Source: Providencia huaxiensis
GTDB taxonomy: Bacteria; Pseudomonadota; Gammaproteobacteria; Enterobacterales; Enterobacteriaceae
NCBI RefSeq assembly: GCF_002843235.3
Contig: NZ_CP031123.2
Location: 558,001 to 622,000, forward strand
Direction of reading: 5' to 3'
DNA: 64,000 nucleotides
Part shown: piece by piece, positions 10,523 through 19,969 of the stretch
Layout of the letters: each line of letters begins with the position of its first letter
Numbering within the stretch: the first letter of the stretch is position 1
Made by a program: the position numbers and the translations under genes
Notes under the pieces: generated by a model
Database searches by the model: none
The model's input: the letters and a program-made list of their open reading frames with translations, nothing else
What the model was told of the DNA's origin: nothing

Positions 10523-10777
10523 AGTGTTCCTATATCAGTTAATTTCCAGTACTTATAAAAGCAAGTAAACCAGCGAGTTACGAATGCGGTTTTTTTACGC
10601 TAAAGCCCGTTCTATGGCGACTAAAATAAATTGGGCATTAATCTACCATAAAACATCATTCTTAGCTTAAGTACTGTGACAAAAAACAATAAAAGAGATG
10701 ATTCTGTATTGATGTGGGCCTTAGACGGAAAAATGCGCGAGAGAGTTTTCATTTTAAATTATTATCTATATTATGTA

Positions 10778-10796
10778 AATAATTCTCATTTTCATT
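10778..10796 (+). promoter_or_regulatory. Fur box before the fecI-like gene
   Basis: AATAATTCTCATTTTCATT reads as three ATTxTC-type hexamers, the repeated-hexamer form of the Fur site. It lies 20 bases before the sigma-factor start. This predicts iron repression of the sigma/anti-sigma pair. Confidence 0.7.
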
Positions 10797-10815
10797 GTTT
10801 ATTTTATGGATCAAT

Positions 10816-11313
10816 ATGTCTGATTCAGAATTACAGCGCCTGTTTGCTCGCCATTCGTCGTCGTTATGTCGTTATCTGAACATCTACCTTAAAGACCATA
10901 GTTTAAGTATGGATATCACGCAGGAAAGCTTTGCTCGGTTGGCCGAGTTGATGAAAAACCCTGCCATTCAAGATTTTGATGCTTATTTGTATCGAATTGC
11001 GAAAAACCTGATGGTCGACCATTTCCGCCTACAGAAAAAACAACGATTAATGGCTATCAGTGACCAACAGTGGGAAGAGATCCCATCGCGGGTGAAAGGC
11101 CTAGAAGCCACTGTCATTCATGATCAACAACTAGAACAAATTCAAAAAATTATCCAAACTTTGCCATTCAGGACTCAGGAGATATTTCGCTTGCATCGAG
11201 AAGAAGGACTAACCCAAACGGAAGTGGCGCAGCATTTAAATATTTCATTAAGTACAGTCGAAAAACATTTAGCCAGTGCATTGGCAATGCTAATTCATAA
11301 ATGGAGAGACTAG
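10816..11313 (+). CDS. FecI-family ECF RNA polymerase sigma factor
   Basis: The product has 165 residues, typical for iron-starvation ECF sigma factors. The sigma-2 region (DITQESFARL, YRIAKNLMVDHFR) and the sigma-4 helix-turn-helix region (GLTQTEVAQHLNISLSTVEKHL) are both visible. Such factors direct transcription of a TonB-dependent receptor gene when the receptor senses its ligand. ATG at 10816 is chosen over an upstream in-frame TTG because it gives the usual family N-terminus. A Fur box lies just upstream and a FecR-type anti-sigma gene follows 2 bases after the stop. The cognate promoter is presumably that of the receptor gene at 12392. Confidence 0.92.
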   Translation: MSDSELQRLFARHSSSLCRYLNIYLKDHSLSMDITQESFARLAELMKNPAIQDFDAYLYRIAKNLMVDHFRLQKKQRLMAISDQQWEEIPSRVKGLEATVIHDQQLEQIQKIIQTLPFRTQEIFRLHREEGLTQTEVAQHLNISLSTVEKHLASALAMLIHKWRD

Positions 11314-11315
11314 TC

Positions 11316-12257
11316 ATGAAGCCATCTGATAGTCCATCTGAAATTGAAAACAAAGCCGCAATGTGGGTTGTGAAAACAACGCATCGCGAGTTGACATCAC
11401 AAGAGAATGCAGCGTTCCAGTCTTGGCTTAATGCGTCAGAACAACATGCATCAGCTTACTTCCGTGCTCGGCAATTATGGGCACTAACGGCGAATAAACC
11501 ACGACAAAAAACAGCTGAAAATCAACAGGGAATGAAAAAAAAGAGACTCCCTCGCTATGTTGGTTTATCGATCGCCGCGGCTGTGTTAGTGAGTGTGTTA
11601 TCCATGTCAATTTGGTATTTTCAATATACACAGCAAGTGGATTACTATGCGAAAACCGGTGAAATACAGCATATCACCTTACCGGATGGTAGCCGTGTAG
11701 ATCTCGACAGTGGCGCACAGTTGCAATTAGCGTTTAATTCGCAGTACCGGCAAGTCAATTTATTACGGGGACGCGCTTACTTCACCGTCGCACCAAAAAC
11801 GGATACGGAACCAAGGCCTTTTCAGGTTATGGCGAAAAATGGCATAACTCAGGCGCTTGGTACTGAATTTTCAATTGATAATGAAAATAGCGAAGTGGTG
11901 GTCAGTGTTTATCAACACAGCGTAAAGGTGTCGCTATTATCAGGGCAGGAAATGCTTATTCCAGCAGGAAACTTCACACAATATCAATCAGAGATAACAC
12001 CTATGGCTTCCATGGTTAATTCGCATTCTACAGTATGGCGCGAAGGGCAAATTATTTTTCAACAGCAAATATTTCCAGAAGTTATTGCTGAAATAAATCG
12101 TTACCGTGACAAGCAAATTATTTTATTGGCTGAGGAGCCAGTAGGGCACATTAGTGGTGTATTACAGATTAACGCACTCGATAGTGGGCTGACGCATCTG
12201 GTGTCATCGTACGGTTTATCCGTTTATGAAATCCCATTTTTTACTTTAATCTATTGA
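11316..12257 (+). CDS. FecR-family anti-sigma factor / signal transducer
   Basis: The 313-residue protein spans the inner membrane and relays the signal from an outer-membrane receptor to the ECF sigma factor. It has an N-terminal cytoplasmic DUF4880-like part with WVVKTTHRELTSQE, one transmembrane helix around residues 83-102 (VGLSIAAAVLVSVLSMSIW) and a periplasmic FecR domain (ITLPDGSRVDLDSGAQL). A C-terminal STN-like segment is expected to contact the receptor. ATG at 11316 has GGAGAG 8 bases upstream. An in-frame ATG at 11301 lies before the ribosome site. The gene is in operon with the sigma factor. Confidence 0.92.
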   Translation: MKPSDSPSEIENKAAMWVVKTTHRELTSQENAAFQSWLNASEQHASAYFRARQLWALTANKPRQKTAENQQGMKKKRLPRYVGLSIAAAVLVSVLSMSIWYFQYTQQVDYYAKTGEIQHITLPDGSRVDLDSGAQLQLAFNSQYRQVNLLRGRAYFTVAPKTDTEPRPFQVMAKNGITQALGTEFSIDNENSEVVVSVYQHSVKVSLLSGQEMLIPAGNFTQYQSEITPMASMVNSHSTVWREGQIIFQQQIFPEVIAEINRYRDKQIILLAEEPVGHISGVLQINALDSGLTHLVSSYGLSVYEIPFFTLIY

Positions 12258-12362
12258 TTATGAATAAGTAGTATAGATATTAAGTGATACCGAATTATTT
12301 TATAAAAATTTATTTACGGGTTTTCCTAATTTTCGCGTCTTAACCTAAGTGATTATGATTTT

Positions 12363-12381
12363 TATTACCATTATCATTTTA
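12363..12381 (+). promoter_or_regulatory. Fur-box-like sequence before the TonB receptor
   Basis: TATTACCATTATCATTTTA just before the receptor ribosome site resembles overlapping ATTATC hexamers of the Fur consensus. It would add direct iron control on top of the sigma-factor control. It is weaker than the site at 10778. Confidence 0.5.
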
Positions 12382-12391
12382 GGAATGGGAA

Positions 12392-15058
12392 ATGACTCAA
12401 AAAAAGCACCACTATAAAAAAGCGACACTTTGTGTTCACCTTGCATTATTTACGTTACCTGCATTTTCATTTTTTAGTCTAGCACAGGCAAACTCAGCGG
12501 TAGCGCCTGCACAACAGGAAATCATATTTTCTGTTGCTGCGGGTTCGCTTGAAAACAGCTTGCTGCAATTTGCCCAGCAAGCAAAGGTAGAAATTATCAT
12601 TCAGAGCCGAGAAGTTAATGGTTTACAAACTCAAGGCTTGAAGGGGAGTTTTACGCTACAGGAGGGGTTACGTCGATTAATTGCTTCAAACCCTGTGCAA
12701 TATCAGTTGCAAAATAACCGGATAACCATTGAGCGTATCGCGCCTGCTACCAGTGATTCAGTGATCAAACTGGATAATATTACTGTCACAGCAAGCCAGC
12801 TCCAACAAGGGGATTGGGTATATAGCAGTCCATCATCCGTCAGTGTGATTAGTAAAAAACAAATTGATGACCGCCCACCAAAGCACATAGCCGATGTGTT
12901 AGAACTCACGACAGGCGTCTATTCGAGTGTTAGCCAGCAAGACCCTTCTTTGTCTGTGAATATCCGTGGGATACAGGATTATGGTCGCGTGAATATGAAT
13001 ATCGATGGCATGCGGCAAAACTTTCAAAAAAGCGGACACGGCCAGCGCAATGGTTCTATGTATATCGACTCAGAACTGCTTTCTGGAGTGGAAATACAGA
13101 AGGGCAATACGAGTGGGATGGGGAGTGGTGGAACCTTAGGTGGGGTGGCGACCTTCAATACTGTCAACGCGTCTGATTTTTTATCGAAAGATAAAACCTT
13201 TGGTGGGAAATTGCATGCGAGTACAGGGTCAAATAATACGCACTTTATTGGTAGTAGTGTGCTGGCATTAGGGAATGAAAAAGCGGATTTACTGTTTGCG
13301 GCAAGCGAACGGCGCCTTGGGGATTATAAACCGGGAACTCACGGTAATATTGGTAATATACGAGTCAACAATGGGGCCGGACATTACGATGAACTTGCAC
13401 ACCAATTAAAACACACTCGCATTAATGACAGTAATTACCGAATGACCTCTTATTTAGCAAAAGCTGGTTGGAATATAAGTGATGAGCAGCGTTTGCAATT
13501 TAATTACTTAGAAACCAAAGTGGCAACGCCAAATGCAGGAACATTAACGAACTTAGGTGGCACATGGCCCTACAAGTTAGGGTGGAAAAGTAGCGGTTTC
13601 AGTGATGTAACCGCCAAAAATTATTCTCTTGATTACACTCAATTTAGCGATAACCCATGGAGCACTGAGTTAAAGGGAAAAGTGTATTTTGTTGATACTA
13701 AAGACAATACAGACACCTATTCCACGAGCCAAATTTATAATAATGGCTACCAGATGGATACTCGAGTCAAAACGGTAGGGGTACAGCTTGAAAATCATTC
13801 AGAAATTGAATTTAACCATAACAATGTATTAAAAGCGCATTATGGTTTGGAAACCTTCCAAGACAAAGCGAGTAGTAGTTCAACACGTGAAGCAGCTAGT
13901 GGCGTGACACCGGACGGAAAACGTTCATTGAGCTCATTATTTACTAATTTGGCTTATGAATACGATGATTGGTTAACATTAGAAGGGGGAGTGCGTTATG
14001 ACTACTATTCTCTCAAAGGCCAAACCAGTATGCGTTATGGCGTACTTCCTTATACCAAAGACAACCCATGTACAGGCAGAAGGTTACGTGATTGCAAAGT
14101 TGTTATGACGACTGAGAATTGGGATGTTGATAACTCAGAAGGGGCATTTTCACCCCACATTCGCTTAGCGGTACGTCCTAATCTTGAGTGGATGGAATTA
14201 TTTACCAGCTATGGGCGGTCATGGCGCCCGCCAGCCATTACAGAAACGTTAACCACTGGTAGTGCTCACAGTAGTTCGACCCAATTCCCGAATCCGTATT
14301 TAAAACCTGAGCGTTCAAATGCTTGGGAAGTGGGAATGAACATCAACTATCCGCAATTATTTATCGAAGAGGACCGATTTGTGGCGAAAATCGCCTATTT
14401 TGATACTCGAGTAGATAACTACATTAATTTAGCGATTGACCGTAAAAAACCCGGAATGGTTAGCCCTAATATTGGTAATGCCGCATACAGCAATAACTTG
14501 GTTGCAACCCGTTTTAGAGGGTTTGAATACCAACTGAATTATGATGCAGGCTTTGTGTATGCAGACCTGACCTTTACCCACATGATCGGCAAAAATAAAT
14601 TCTGTTCACGGCCCGCATGGTTAGGTGGCGTATTGAAGTATGGCGAAGACGTTGGTCCCGGTAACTGGTATGTTGAGCCAAATGAGGCATCAAATAACCA
14701 TGTGGATTGTGATAGCAGCGCTATTTTCAGTAGTGCTGCGAACTTACCTGGAGATCGCGGTTCCTTTACATTAGGTGGGCGAGCGTTTGACAGAAAACTC
14801 GATGGGGGAATGGTCATTCGCTTTACACCTGGTTTTCAAGACTATTCAACGGGCTCTAATTCCCCTTACTTAGCCGATTGGCCTAAATATACACTGATTG
14901 ATTTATATGCAAGTTATGCATTAACCGACAATTTAACTATTCGTGGAAATGTTGAGAACTTAGCCAATCGAGCGTATGTGGTTAGTTATGGGGAAAGTTT
15001 GGCTAATACATTAGGTCGAGGTCGAACAGTGTCGGGAGGGATAGAGTATCGTTTCTAA
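12392..15058 (+). CDS. TonB-dependent receptor with STN signalling domain, heme/hemoglobin-receptor type
   Basis: This 888-residue outer-membrane transporter has a signal peptide ending near residue 34 (AQA-N). An STN signalling domain follows (about 45-115), then a TonB-box-like ITVTA at about 131, a plug domain and a 22-strand barrel that ends in the typical aromatic RF. The plug sequences (NIRGIQDYGRVN, DGMRQNFQKSGHGQR) and the barrel RPP...NPYL pair around residues 611-640, with a His between, resemble the FRAP/NPNL boxes of the heme and hemoglobin receptor family that includes HasR. No hemophore gene (HasA) or heme transporter lies nearby. Ligand assignment is inference; the receptor class is clear. 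With the FecI/FecR pair it forms a complete surface-signalling unit. Confidence 0.85.
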   Translation: MTQKKHHYKKATLCVHLALFTLPAFSFFSLAQANSAVAPAQQEIIFSVAAGSLENSLLQFAQQAKVEIIIQSREVNGLQTQGLKGSFTLQEGLRRLIASNPVQYQLQNNRITIERIAPATSDSVIKLDNITVTASQLQQGDWVYSSPSSVSVISKKQIDDRPPKHIADVLELTTGVYSSVSQQDPSLSVNIRGIQDYGRVNMNIDGMRQNFQKSGHGQRNGSMYIDSELLSGVEIQKGNTSGMGSGGTLGGVATFNTVNASDFLSKDKTFGGKLHASTGSNNTHFIGSSVLALGNEKADLLFAASERRLGDYKPGTHGNIGNIRVNNGAGHYDELAHQLKHTRINDSNYRMTSYLAKAGWNISDEQRLQFNYLETKVATPNAGTLTNLGGTWPYKLGWKSSGFSDVTAKNYSLDYTQFSDNPWSTELKGKVYFVDTKDNTDTYSTSQIYNNGYQMDTRVKTVGVQLENHSEIEFNHNNVLKAHYGLETFQDKASSSSTREAASGVTPDGKRSLSSLFTNLAYEYDDWLTLEGGVRYDYYSLKGQTSMRYGVLPYTKDNPCTGRRLRDCKVVMTTENWDVDNSEGAFSPHIRLAVRPNLEWMELFTSYGRSWRPPAITETLTTGSAHSSSTQFPNPYLKPERSNAWEVGMNINYPQLFIEEDRFVAKIAYFDTRVDNYINLAIDRKKPGMVSPNIGNAAYSNNLVATRFRGFEYQLNYDAGFVYADLTFTHMIGKNKFCSRPAWLGGVLKYGEDVGPGNWYVEPNEASNNHVDCDSSAIFSSAANLPGDRGSFTLGGRAFDRKLDGGMVIRFTPGFQDYSTGSNSPYLADWPKYTLIDLYASYALTDNLTIRGNVENLANRAYVVSYGESLANTLGRGRTVSGGIEYRF

Positions 15059-15150
15059 ATATACGTCATACTTTACGTTGTGGCGTTTTGGTTAATAAAT
15101 TTTGTGCCTTACTATTTATTTTTAATTGATATGCCAATTATTTAATTTGA
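15059..15150 (+). repeat. Degenerate ERIC-like remnant, copy 3
   Basis: Right after the receptor stop codon, TACGTCATACTTTACGTTGTGGCG matches the left arm of the ERIC elements at 1592 and 9408, with the same orientation. The central hairpin and the CTTGCCGCC block are missing. An AATTATTTAA-like right end near 15137 may be the residue of the right arm. Confidence 0.55.
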
Positions 15151-15205
15151 AATACCGGTTTTGATAAGCGTTAAGTGCTGTTATTTACAACGTAAACAAT
15201 TAGAT

Positions 15206-15227
15206 GGGGAGCTTGCTCCCCGTTTTA
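15206..15227 (+). terminator. Terminator downstream of the receptor gene
   Basis: GGGGAG-CTTG-CTCCCC followed by GTTTT is a compact intrinsic terminator about 150 bases after the receptor stop. It separates the iron-signalling unit from the moa operon. Confidence 0.7.
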
Positions 15228-15499
15228 GATCTATATCAATAAATGTTTAATTAAATAGTTAGAGATGTTAATCAATTAACATGAAATTATGCGGTTTAAA
15301 GCGTGTTAAAACAGAAAATTGTCAGTGATAATAATAGCTTCGGTGATCCAACTATGTTTTTCGTAAGTCGTTGTATATAATAGTATATATCGAATTGTAA
15401 TTCGCTTTTTCAATTTCTATCGGCTAGAATCCTTACATAAATTAAGTGAACAGAGTGGCGTATTTTATAGTTTAAAATCAGTAACTCGGTTCCAAATAA

Positions 15500-15612
15500 A
15501 ACTCCTAGCCTTTGCGTCTAAGTTTGAACGACTGAATATGATGCACTGGCCGTGGCCTAGAGCCACCAGGGTGCAAGATAGAAATGTCTGCATCTCCCGT
15601 ACTTGGAAAGGT
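15500..15612 (+). ncRNA. Moco riboswitch (molybdenum cofactor RNA motif) leader of moaA
   Basis: The region before moaA contains the ACTCCTAGCC-type start and a long hairpin GCACTGG...CCAGGGTGC with an inner GTGGC/GCCAC stem. A short GATA-GAAA-TGTC hairpin with a GNRA loop follows, then the conserved CTCCCGTACTTGGAAAGG segment that ends in the ribosome-binding site of moaA. This order fits the Moco RNA motif known upstream of E. coli moaA. The placement next to moaA supports feedback by molybdenum cofactor. The 5' boundary is approximate. Confidence 0.75.
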
Positions 15613-15618
15613 GTGATT

Positions 15619-16599
15619 ATGCAGCAACTTGTCGATCAATTTGACCGGAAATTTTACTATCTTCGGCTTTCTATAACAGATGTTTGCAACTTTCGTTGCA
15701 CATACTGCCTACCCGATGGCTACAAGCCAAGCGGTCGTCATGAATTCTTAACACTCGATGAAATTCGTCGTATTAGCACAGCATTCGCAGAATTAGGCAC
15801 AGAAAAAGTGCGTATTACGGGCGGTGAGCCGACTATGCGCAAGGATTTCAGTGATATTATTGCTGCCATCAATGAAAATGAATCAATCAAAAAAATAGCC
15901 GTGACAACTAACGGCTATCGTATGGCGCGAGACGTGCAAGAATGGAAAGCCGCAGGGTTGAACGCGATTAATGTGAGCGTTGACAGCTTAGATCCACGCC
16001 AATTTGCGGCTATCACAGGGCAAGACAAATTCTTTCAGGTGATGAAAGGCATTGATGCTGCTTTTGAAGCAGGCTTCGAAAAAGTAAAAGTTAATGCCGT
16101 GCTCATGAAAAATGTCAATGACATTGCGTTGAAGTCATTCCTAAATTGGATCAAACACCGTCCAATTCAATTACGTTTTATTGAACTCATGGAAACCGGT
16201 GATGGTAGTGATATCTTCCAACGTTTTCATATTTCAGGTGAAACTATTCGCGAACGTTTAATCGAAGAAGGCTGGTATATGCTTCCTCGTTCTCGTAGTG
16301 ATGGGCCAGCGCAAGTCTTTAGTCATCCAGATTACCAAGGCGAAATCGGGCTTATCATGCCGTACGAAAAAGATTTTTGCCAAAGTTGTAACCGCTTACG
16401 CGTTTCCTCATTAGGAAATCTGCATTTATGTTTATTTGGTGAAAATGGCATTCCGCTTCGTGATTTATTGGGCGCAGATGACCAAAACGAAGCGTTGAAA
16501 GCCCGTATTCAGCGAGGCTTACACCATAAACGAGAAACCCATTTTCTGCATATGGGTGATAGCGGAATTACACCAAATTTATCCGTAATTGGCGGTTAA
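15619..16599 (+). CDS. moaA: GTP 3',8-cyclase (molybdopterin synthesis)
   Basis: MoaA is the radical SAM enzyme that converts GTP to 3',8-cyclo-GTP, the first step of molybdopterin synthesis. The 326 residues compare with 329 in E. coli. C23, C27 and C30 (CNFRCTYC) bind the SAM cluster. CQSCNRLR and a later Cys in GNLHLC bind the second cluster, and the C-terminal GG is required for activity. The ATG at 15619 has GGAAAGG upstream, which is the end of the riboswitch-like leader. The upstream in-frame ATGs (15538, 15541) lie inside that leader. Confidence 0.96.
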   Translation: MQQLVDQFDRKFYYLRLSITDVCNFRCTYCLPDGYKPSGRHEFLTLDEIRRISTAFAELGTEKVRITGGEPTMRKDFSDIIAAINENESIKKIAVTTNGYRMARDVQEWKAAGLNAINVSVDSLDPRQFAAITGQDKFFQVMKGIDAAFEAGFEKVKVNAVLMKNVNDIALKSFLNWIKHRPIQLRFIELMETGDGSDIFQRFHISGETIRERLIEEGWYMLPRSRSDGPAQVFSHPDYQGEIGLIMPYEKDFCQSCNRLRVSSLGNLHLCLFGENGIPLRDLLGADDQNEALKARIQRGLHHKRETHFLHMGDSGITPNLSVIGG

Positions 16600-16624
16600 T
16601 CCTTTTTTGATTTCAGGAGAAAAT

Positions 16625-17101
16625 ATGTCCCAACTGACTCACCTTAATGCGTCGGGCGAGGCGCATATGGTTGATGTTTCAGCCAAAGCTGAAACTGTCC
16701 GTGAAGCTCGCGCAGAAGCTTATGTCTCTATGAACCCAGCAACCTTAACGATGATTGTTGATGGTAGTCATCATAAAGGGGATGTGTTCGCTACAGCGCG
16801 TATTGCGGGTATTCAAGCGGCAAAAAATACCTGGCAGCTTATCCCATTATGTCACCCACTATTGTTAACTAAAGTTGAAGTAACCCTGAAAGCGGAACCT
16901 GAACATAACCGTGTCCGTATTGAAACTTGTTGCCGGTTAACAGGGAAAACAGGGGTAGAAATGGAAGCGTTAACTGCTGCATCTGTTGCTGCTTTGACGA
17001 TTTATGACATGTGCAAGGCAGTGCAAAAAGATATGGTGATTGGCCCTGTTCGTTTGTTAGAAAAGACAGGCGGTAAGTCTGGACATTTTAAGGTGGAATA
17101 A
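16625..17101 (+). CDS. moaC: Cyclic pyranopterin monophosphate synthase
   Basis: MoaC rearranges the MoaA product to cyclic pyranopterin monophosphate. The 158 residues compare with 161 in E. coli. The family sequences [31 protein letters not shown] and [22 protein letters not shown] are all present. The ATG at 16625 follows GGAGAA at 16617-16622. The gene directly follows moaA with a 25-base gap; the moaB gene found here in E. coli is absent. The stop overlaps the moaD start. Confidence 0.96.
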   Translation: MSQLTHLNASGEAHMVDVSAKAETVREARAEAYVSMNPATLTMIVDGSHHKGDVFATARIAGIQAAKNTWQLIPLCHPLLLTKVEVTLKAEPEHNRVRIETCCRLTGKTGVEMEALTAASVAALTIYDMCKAVQKDMVIGPVRLLEKTGGKSGHFKVE

Positions 17102-17346
17102 TGATCACAGTATTATTTTTTGCTCAAGTCCGTGAGCTAGTTGGAACGGATCGCTTAGAACTTACAGAGACTTACCAAAAAGTGGAAGACTTACGCCAAG
17201 CCCTTTCACAAAAAGGCGATCGCTGGGCGTTGGCACTTGAAGATGGCAAATTACTTGCCGCTGTTAATCAATCATTTGTTTCACTAGACCACCCACTCTC
17301 AGAAGGGGATGAAGTGGCCTTTTTCCCACCAGTCACTGGGGGGTAA
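17101..17346 (+). CDS. moaD: Molybdopterin synthase sulfur carrier subunit
   Basis: MoaD is an 81-residue ubiquitin-fold protein, the same length as in E. coli. Its C-terminal VTGG is adenylated by MoeB (also in this window) and then carries a thiocarboxylate to molybdopterin synthase. The ATG overlaps the moaC stop by one base. The small size, acidic composition and FFPPVTGG ending make this assignment firm. Confidence 0.95.
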   Translation: MITVLFFAQVRELVGTDRLELTETYQKVEDLRQALSQKGDRWALALEDGKLLAAVNQSFVSLDHPLSEGDEVAFFPPVTGG

Positions 17347-17347
17347 T

Positions 17348-17800
17348 ATGGAAAACACTCATATTGCAGTACAAACAGAAAATTTTAGTGTTGGTGAACA
17401 ATATCAATGGCTTGCGCAGTGTGATAGTGATGGCGCTGTTGTGACTTTTACAGGGAAAGTGCGTAACCATAATTTAGGTGATAGTGTGGCGGCATTAACG
17501 CTCGAGCACTACCCAGGAATGACCGAAAAAGCGTTAGCAAATATAGTCGTAGAAGCAAAAGAACGTTGGCCATTGCAGCGAGTTAGTGTGATCCACCGCA
17601 TTGGTACCTTACAACCAGGTGAAGAAATTGTTTTTGTTGGGGTCACGAGCGCCCACCGTAACGCTGCATTTCAAGCCGCTGAATTTATTATGGATTACTT
17701 AAAGACCAAAGCCCCATTTTGGAAAAAAGAAACCTTACCTGAAAATGAACGTTGGGTGGAAGCGAAAGAAACTGACGAAGCGTCTGCAAACCGCTGGTAA
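17348..17800 (+). CDS. moaE: Molybdopterin synthase catalytic subunit
   Basis: MoaE, with MoaD, converts cyclic pyranopterin monophosphate to molybdopterin. The 150 residues match E. coli MoaE. GAVVTFTGKVRNHN, LEHYPGMTEKAL and the conserved lysine-rich MDYLKTKAPFWKKE, which contains the catalytic Lys residues, are visible. The ATG at 17348 starts 1 base after the moaD stop, with GGGGGG from the moaD 3' end as ribosome site. Confidence 0.95.
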   Translation: MENTHIAVQTENFSVGEQYQWLAQCDSDGAVVTFTGKVRNHNLGDSVAALTLEHYPGMTEKALANIVVEAKERWPLQRVSVIHRIGTLQPGEEIVFVGVTSAHRNAAFQAAEFIMDYLKTKAPFWKKETLPENERWVEAKETDEASANRW

Positions 17801-17933
17801 TCGCATTTTTTCCGCTAAAAAATACGAATTTGCTGAATGGTATTGTCAAAAGAATGTGTTAGACTTTGGTTAATTTCTCCGATTGCAGTATTTTTACTGG
17901 GTCGATTTTTCTTTTAGCGAAAGGGTAACCATC

Positions 17934-18641
17934 ATGGGTCAGTTTGATCAACGTAATGATTCTCTTGTCCAGGGTGCCAATACTGGCGTTCAGGCATTTA
18001 TGTCGCAAGTATACGGCTGGATGACAGTCGGTCTACTGCTGACAGCTTTTGTGGCATGGTATTCAGTTAGCAGTGGTTTGTACTACACCATTGCAACCAA
18101 TAAAATCCTCTTTTTCGGAATGATTATTGCTGAACTTGGTTTAGTGATGGGCATTTCATTTCTGCTACAAAAAATTAGTGGCATGGCAGCAACGGGCATG
18201 TTTATGCTCTATTCATTGCTCACAGGCTTAACAATTTCAGTTATTCTTGCTGCGTATACTGGTGAGTCCGTTGCGGGCACATTTGTTATTACCGCAGTGA
18301 TGTTTGGTGCATTAAGCTTCTACGGCTATACCACTAAACGTAGCTTAACAGGTATGGGTAACTTCCTGTTTATGGCGCTGATCGGTATTGTTGTCGCTTC
18401 TTTGGTTAACATCTGGCTGCAAAGCACCATGATGTATTGGGTGATCACCTACGGTGGTGTTTTACTGTTTGCTGCTTTAACCGCTTATGACACTCAAAAA
18501 CTGAAAGAAATGGGTTCACAAATTGATGAAGACGACAGGGAAACAATGCGTAAGTACTCTATTATGGGTGCACTGTCTCTGTATTTAGACTTCATTAACC
18601 TGTTCTTAATGTTACTGCGTATCTTCGGTGACCGTCGCTAA
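17934..18641 (+). CDS. ybhL: BAX inhibitor-1 family inner membrane protein
   Basis: The 235-residue protein matches E. coli YbhL (234 residues) in length, sequence and position after moaE. It is a seven-helix membrane protein of the BI-1/TMBIM family. Transmembrane stretches begin near residues 28, 52, 80, 107, 136, 161 and 208. The family motif YDTQKLKEMG lies near residue 190, before the last helix. Related proteins act as pH-sensitive calcium leak channels; the role in enterobacteria is not established. The ATG at 17934 is chosen because the N-terminus then matches YbhL. Confidence 0.92.
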   Translation: MGQFDQRNDSLVQGANTGVQAFMSQVYGWMTVGLLLTAFVAWYSVSSGLYYTIATNKILFFGMIIAELGLVMGISFLLQKISGMAATGMFMLYSLLTGLTISVILAAYTGESVAGTFVITAVMFGALSFYGYTTKRSLTGMGNFLFMALIGIVVASLVNIWLQSTMMYWVITYGGVLLFAALTAYDTQKLKEMGSQIDEDDRETMRKYSIMGALSLYLDFINLFLMLLRIFGDRR

Positions 18642-18698
18642 ATTCAGTGACTCTCCTCATAATGCGATGAAATGAGGGGATAGACGTCGTTAAAATTG

Positions 18699-18732
18699 AA
18701 AACCCTTGTTACTTCGGTAACAAGGGTTTTTT
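18699..18732 (+). terminator. Strong intrinsic terminator after ybhL
   Basis: A perfect 14-base-pair stem AAAACCCTTGTTAC / GTAACAAGGGTTTT with a UUCG tetraloop is followed by TT. The A/T ends make it work in both directions, between convergent ybhL and ybhR. Confidence 0.9.
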
Positions 18733-18853
18733 GATCTAAATACTATCGTAAAATATGATTTGGATATTATTAGCTTGCTTGTTATTCAAAGCGTTAATGG
18801 TAGTTCCAATGCTTTAAATTGTGCTTCCAAAGCGTAATGTGATTTCTTTATGA

Positions 18854-19960
18854 TCACGCTATTTTCTTCCTAAATAAATAATAAGCCACTGAGCTGGTGA
18901 TTATCGCAATGATAAATAGCGGCCATAAGCTGTGAAAGATAACTGAAAAATCAGCATTTTTTAGGTATATCTGTTTGGTGATTTCAGTGAAATGGCGAAT
19001 AGGGTTAATCCACGTGATTTGTTGCAGCCAAATTGGCATGTTCTCGACTGGGGAAATGTATCCCGATAACAGCACCGCTGGCATCATAAATACAAATACC
19101 CCAATGAATGCTTGTTGCTGAGTTGAACACAGTGCTGAAATGAGTAAACCGAACCCTACCAATGACAACCCGTAAAATAACATGGTGGCATAAAAGAGGA
19201 GCAGGGAGCCAGCAAAAGGAATTTGATAGCAAAAGATCCCAATAACTAGGACCAAACTTGCTTGTGCTGTCGCTACTATCAATGCAGGCACCGCCTTACC
19301 AATAAATATTTGCCAAGTAGTCAGGGGGGATACTAGCAATTGGTCAAGGGTACCTTGCTCCCTTTCCCTCGCGATAGAAAGAGATGTCACAATCAACACC
19401 CCAATTGTGGTAATCAACGCTACCAATGAGGGCACAATAAACCACTTATAATCTAAATTTGGGTTGTACCAATTGCGAACAATTAATTCACTGTTGTTTG
19501 GCAAAGCCTGTGATTGCGTTAGCTCATGTTGGTATTGAGTGACAATTTGTGCAACATAGTTTGCTGCAATTTGCGCGCTATTTGAATTACGCCCATCAAG
19601 GAGTAACAGCATGTTAGCGCTATGGCGACTTGCAACATCGGCACTAAAGTTTTGCCCAAAACGGACAACCAGCAGCGCTTTGCGGTTATCAAGCGTTTCA
19701 CGAATTTCGTGTTCATTCTTCAATAATAAAACCTGAGAAAACGCACTGGCTTTGGCGAGACGTTGAGTCAGCTCGATAGACTGTTCACCATTGTCTTGGT
19801 CAAAAATAGCAATGGTTGTGTTAGTCACTTCAAGCGTGGCTGCTAGGGGAAATAAAATCATCTGAAATATCACGGGTAAAATCAAAATAACCCGTGTTTG
19901 TGGTTCTTGAAGTAATGATTGAAGCTCTTTCATAATTAAGGTGTATAGGCGATAAAACAT
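18854..19960 (-). CDS. ybhR: ABC exporter permease YbhR
   Basis: The product is a 368-residue ABC-2-type permease, the same length as E. coli YbhR. It has one N-terminal transmembrane helix (residues 24-45), a large periplasmic domain, and five C-terminal helices starting near residue 178. The [15 protein letters not shown] element is the coupling motif of this permease family. With YbhS, the ATPase YbhF and the adaptor YbhG it forms an exporter implicated in E. coli in resistance to cefoperazone/chloramphenicol and in Na+/Li+ efflux. It is the last gene of the operon. Confidence 0.93.
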   Translation of the reverse strand: MFYRLYTLIMKELQSLLQEPQTRVILILPVIFQMILFPLAATLEVTNTTIAIFDQDNGEQSIELTQRLAKASAFSQVLLLKNEHEIRETLDNRKALLVVRFGQNFSADVASRHSANMLLLLDGRNSNSAQIAANYVAQIVTQYQHELTQSQALPNNSELIVRNWYNPNLDYKWFIVPSLVALITTIGVLIVTSLSIAREREQGTLDQLLVSPLTTWQIFIGKAVPALIVATAQASLVLVIGIFCYQIPFAGSLLLFYATMLFYGLSLVGFGLLISALCSTQQQAFIGVFVFMMPAVLLSGYISPVENMPIWLQQITWINPIRHFTEITKQIYLKNADFSVIFHSLWPLFIIAIITSSVAYYLFRKKIA

Positions 19961-19969
19961 AACTTCACC

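Noticed and set aside
10676..10879. 67-codon frame before and overlapping the fecI-like gene.
   Set aside because: It runs through the Fur box and into the sigma-factor frame, has no ribosome site, and the translation has no family features.
12392..15058. Naming the receptor hasR.
   Set aside because: The receptor class fits, but there is no hasA or hasDE nearby and the FRAP box is changed to RPP; the ligand is not established.
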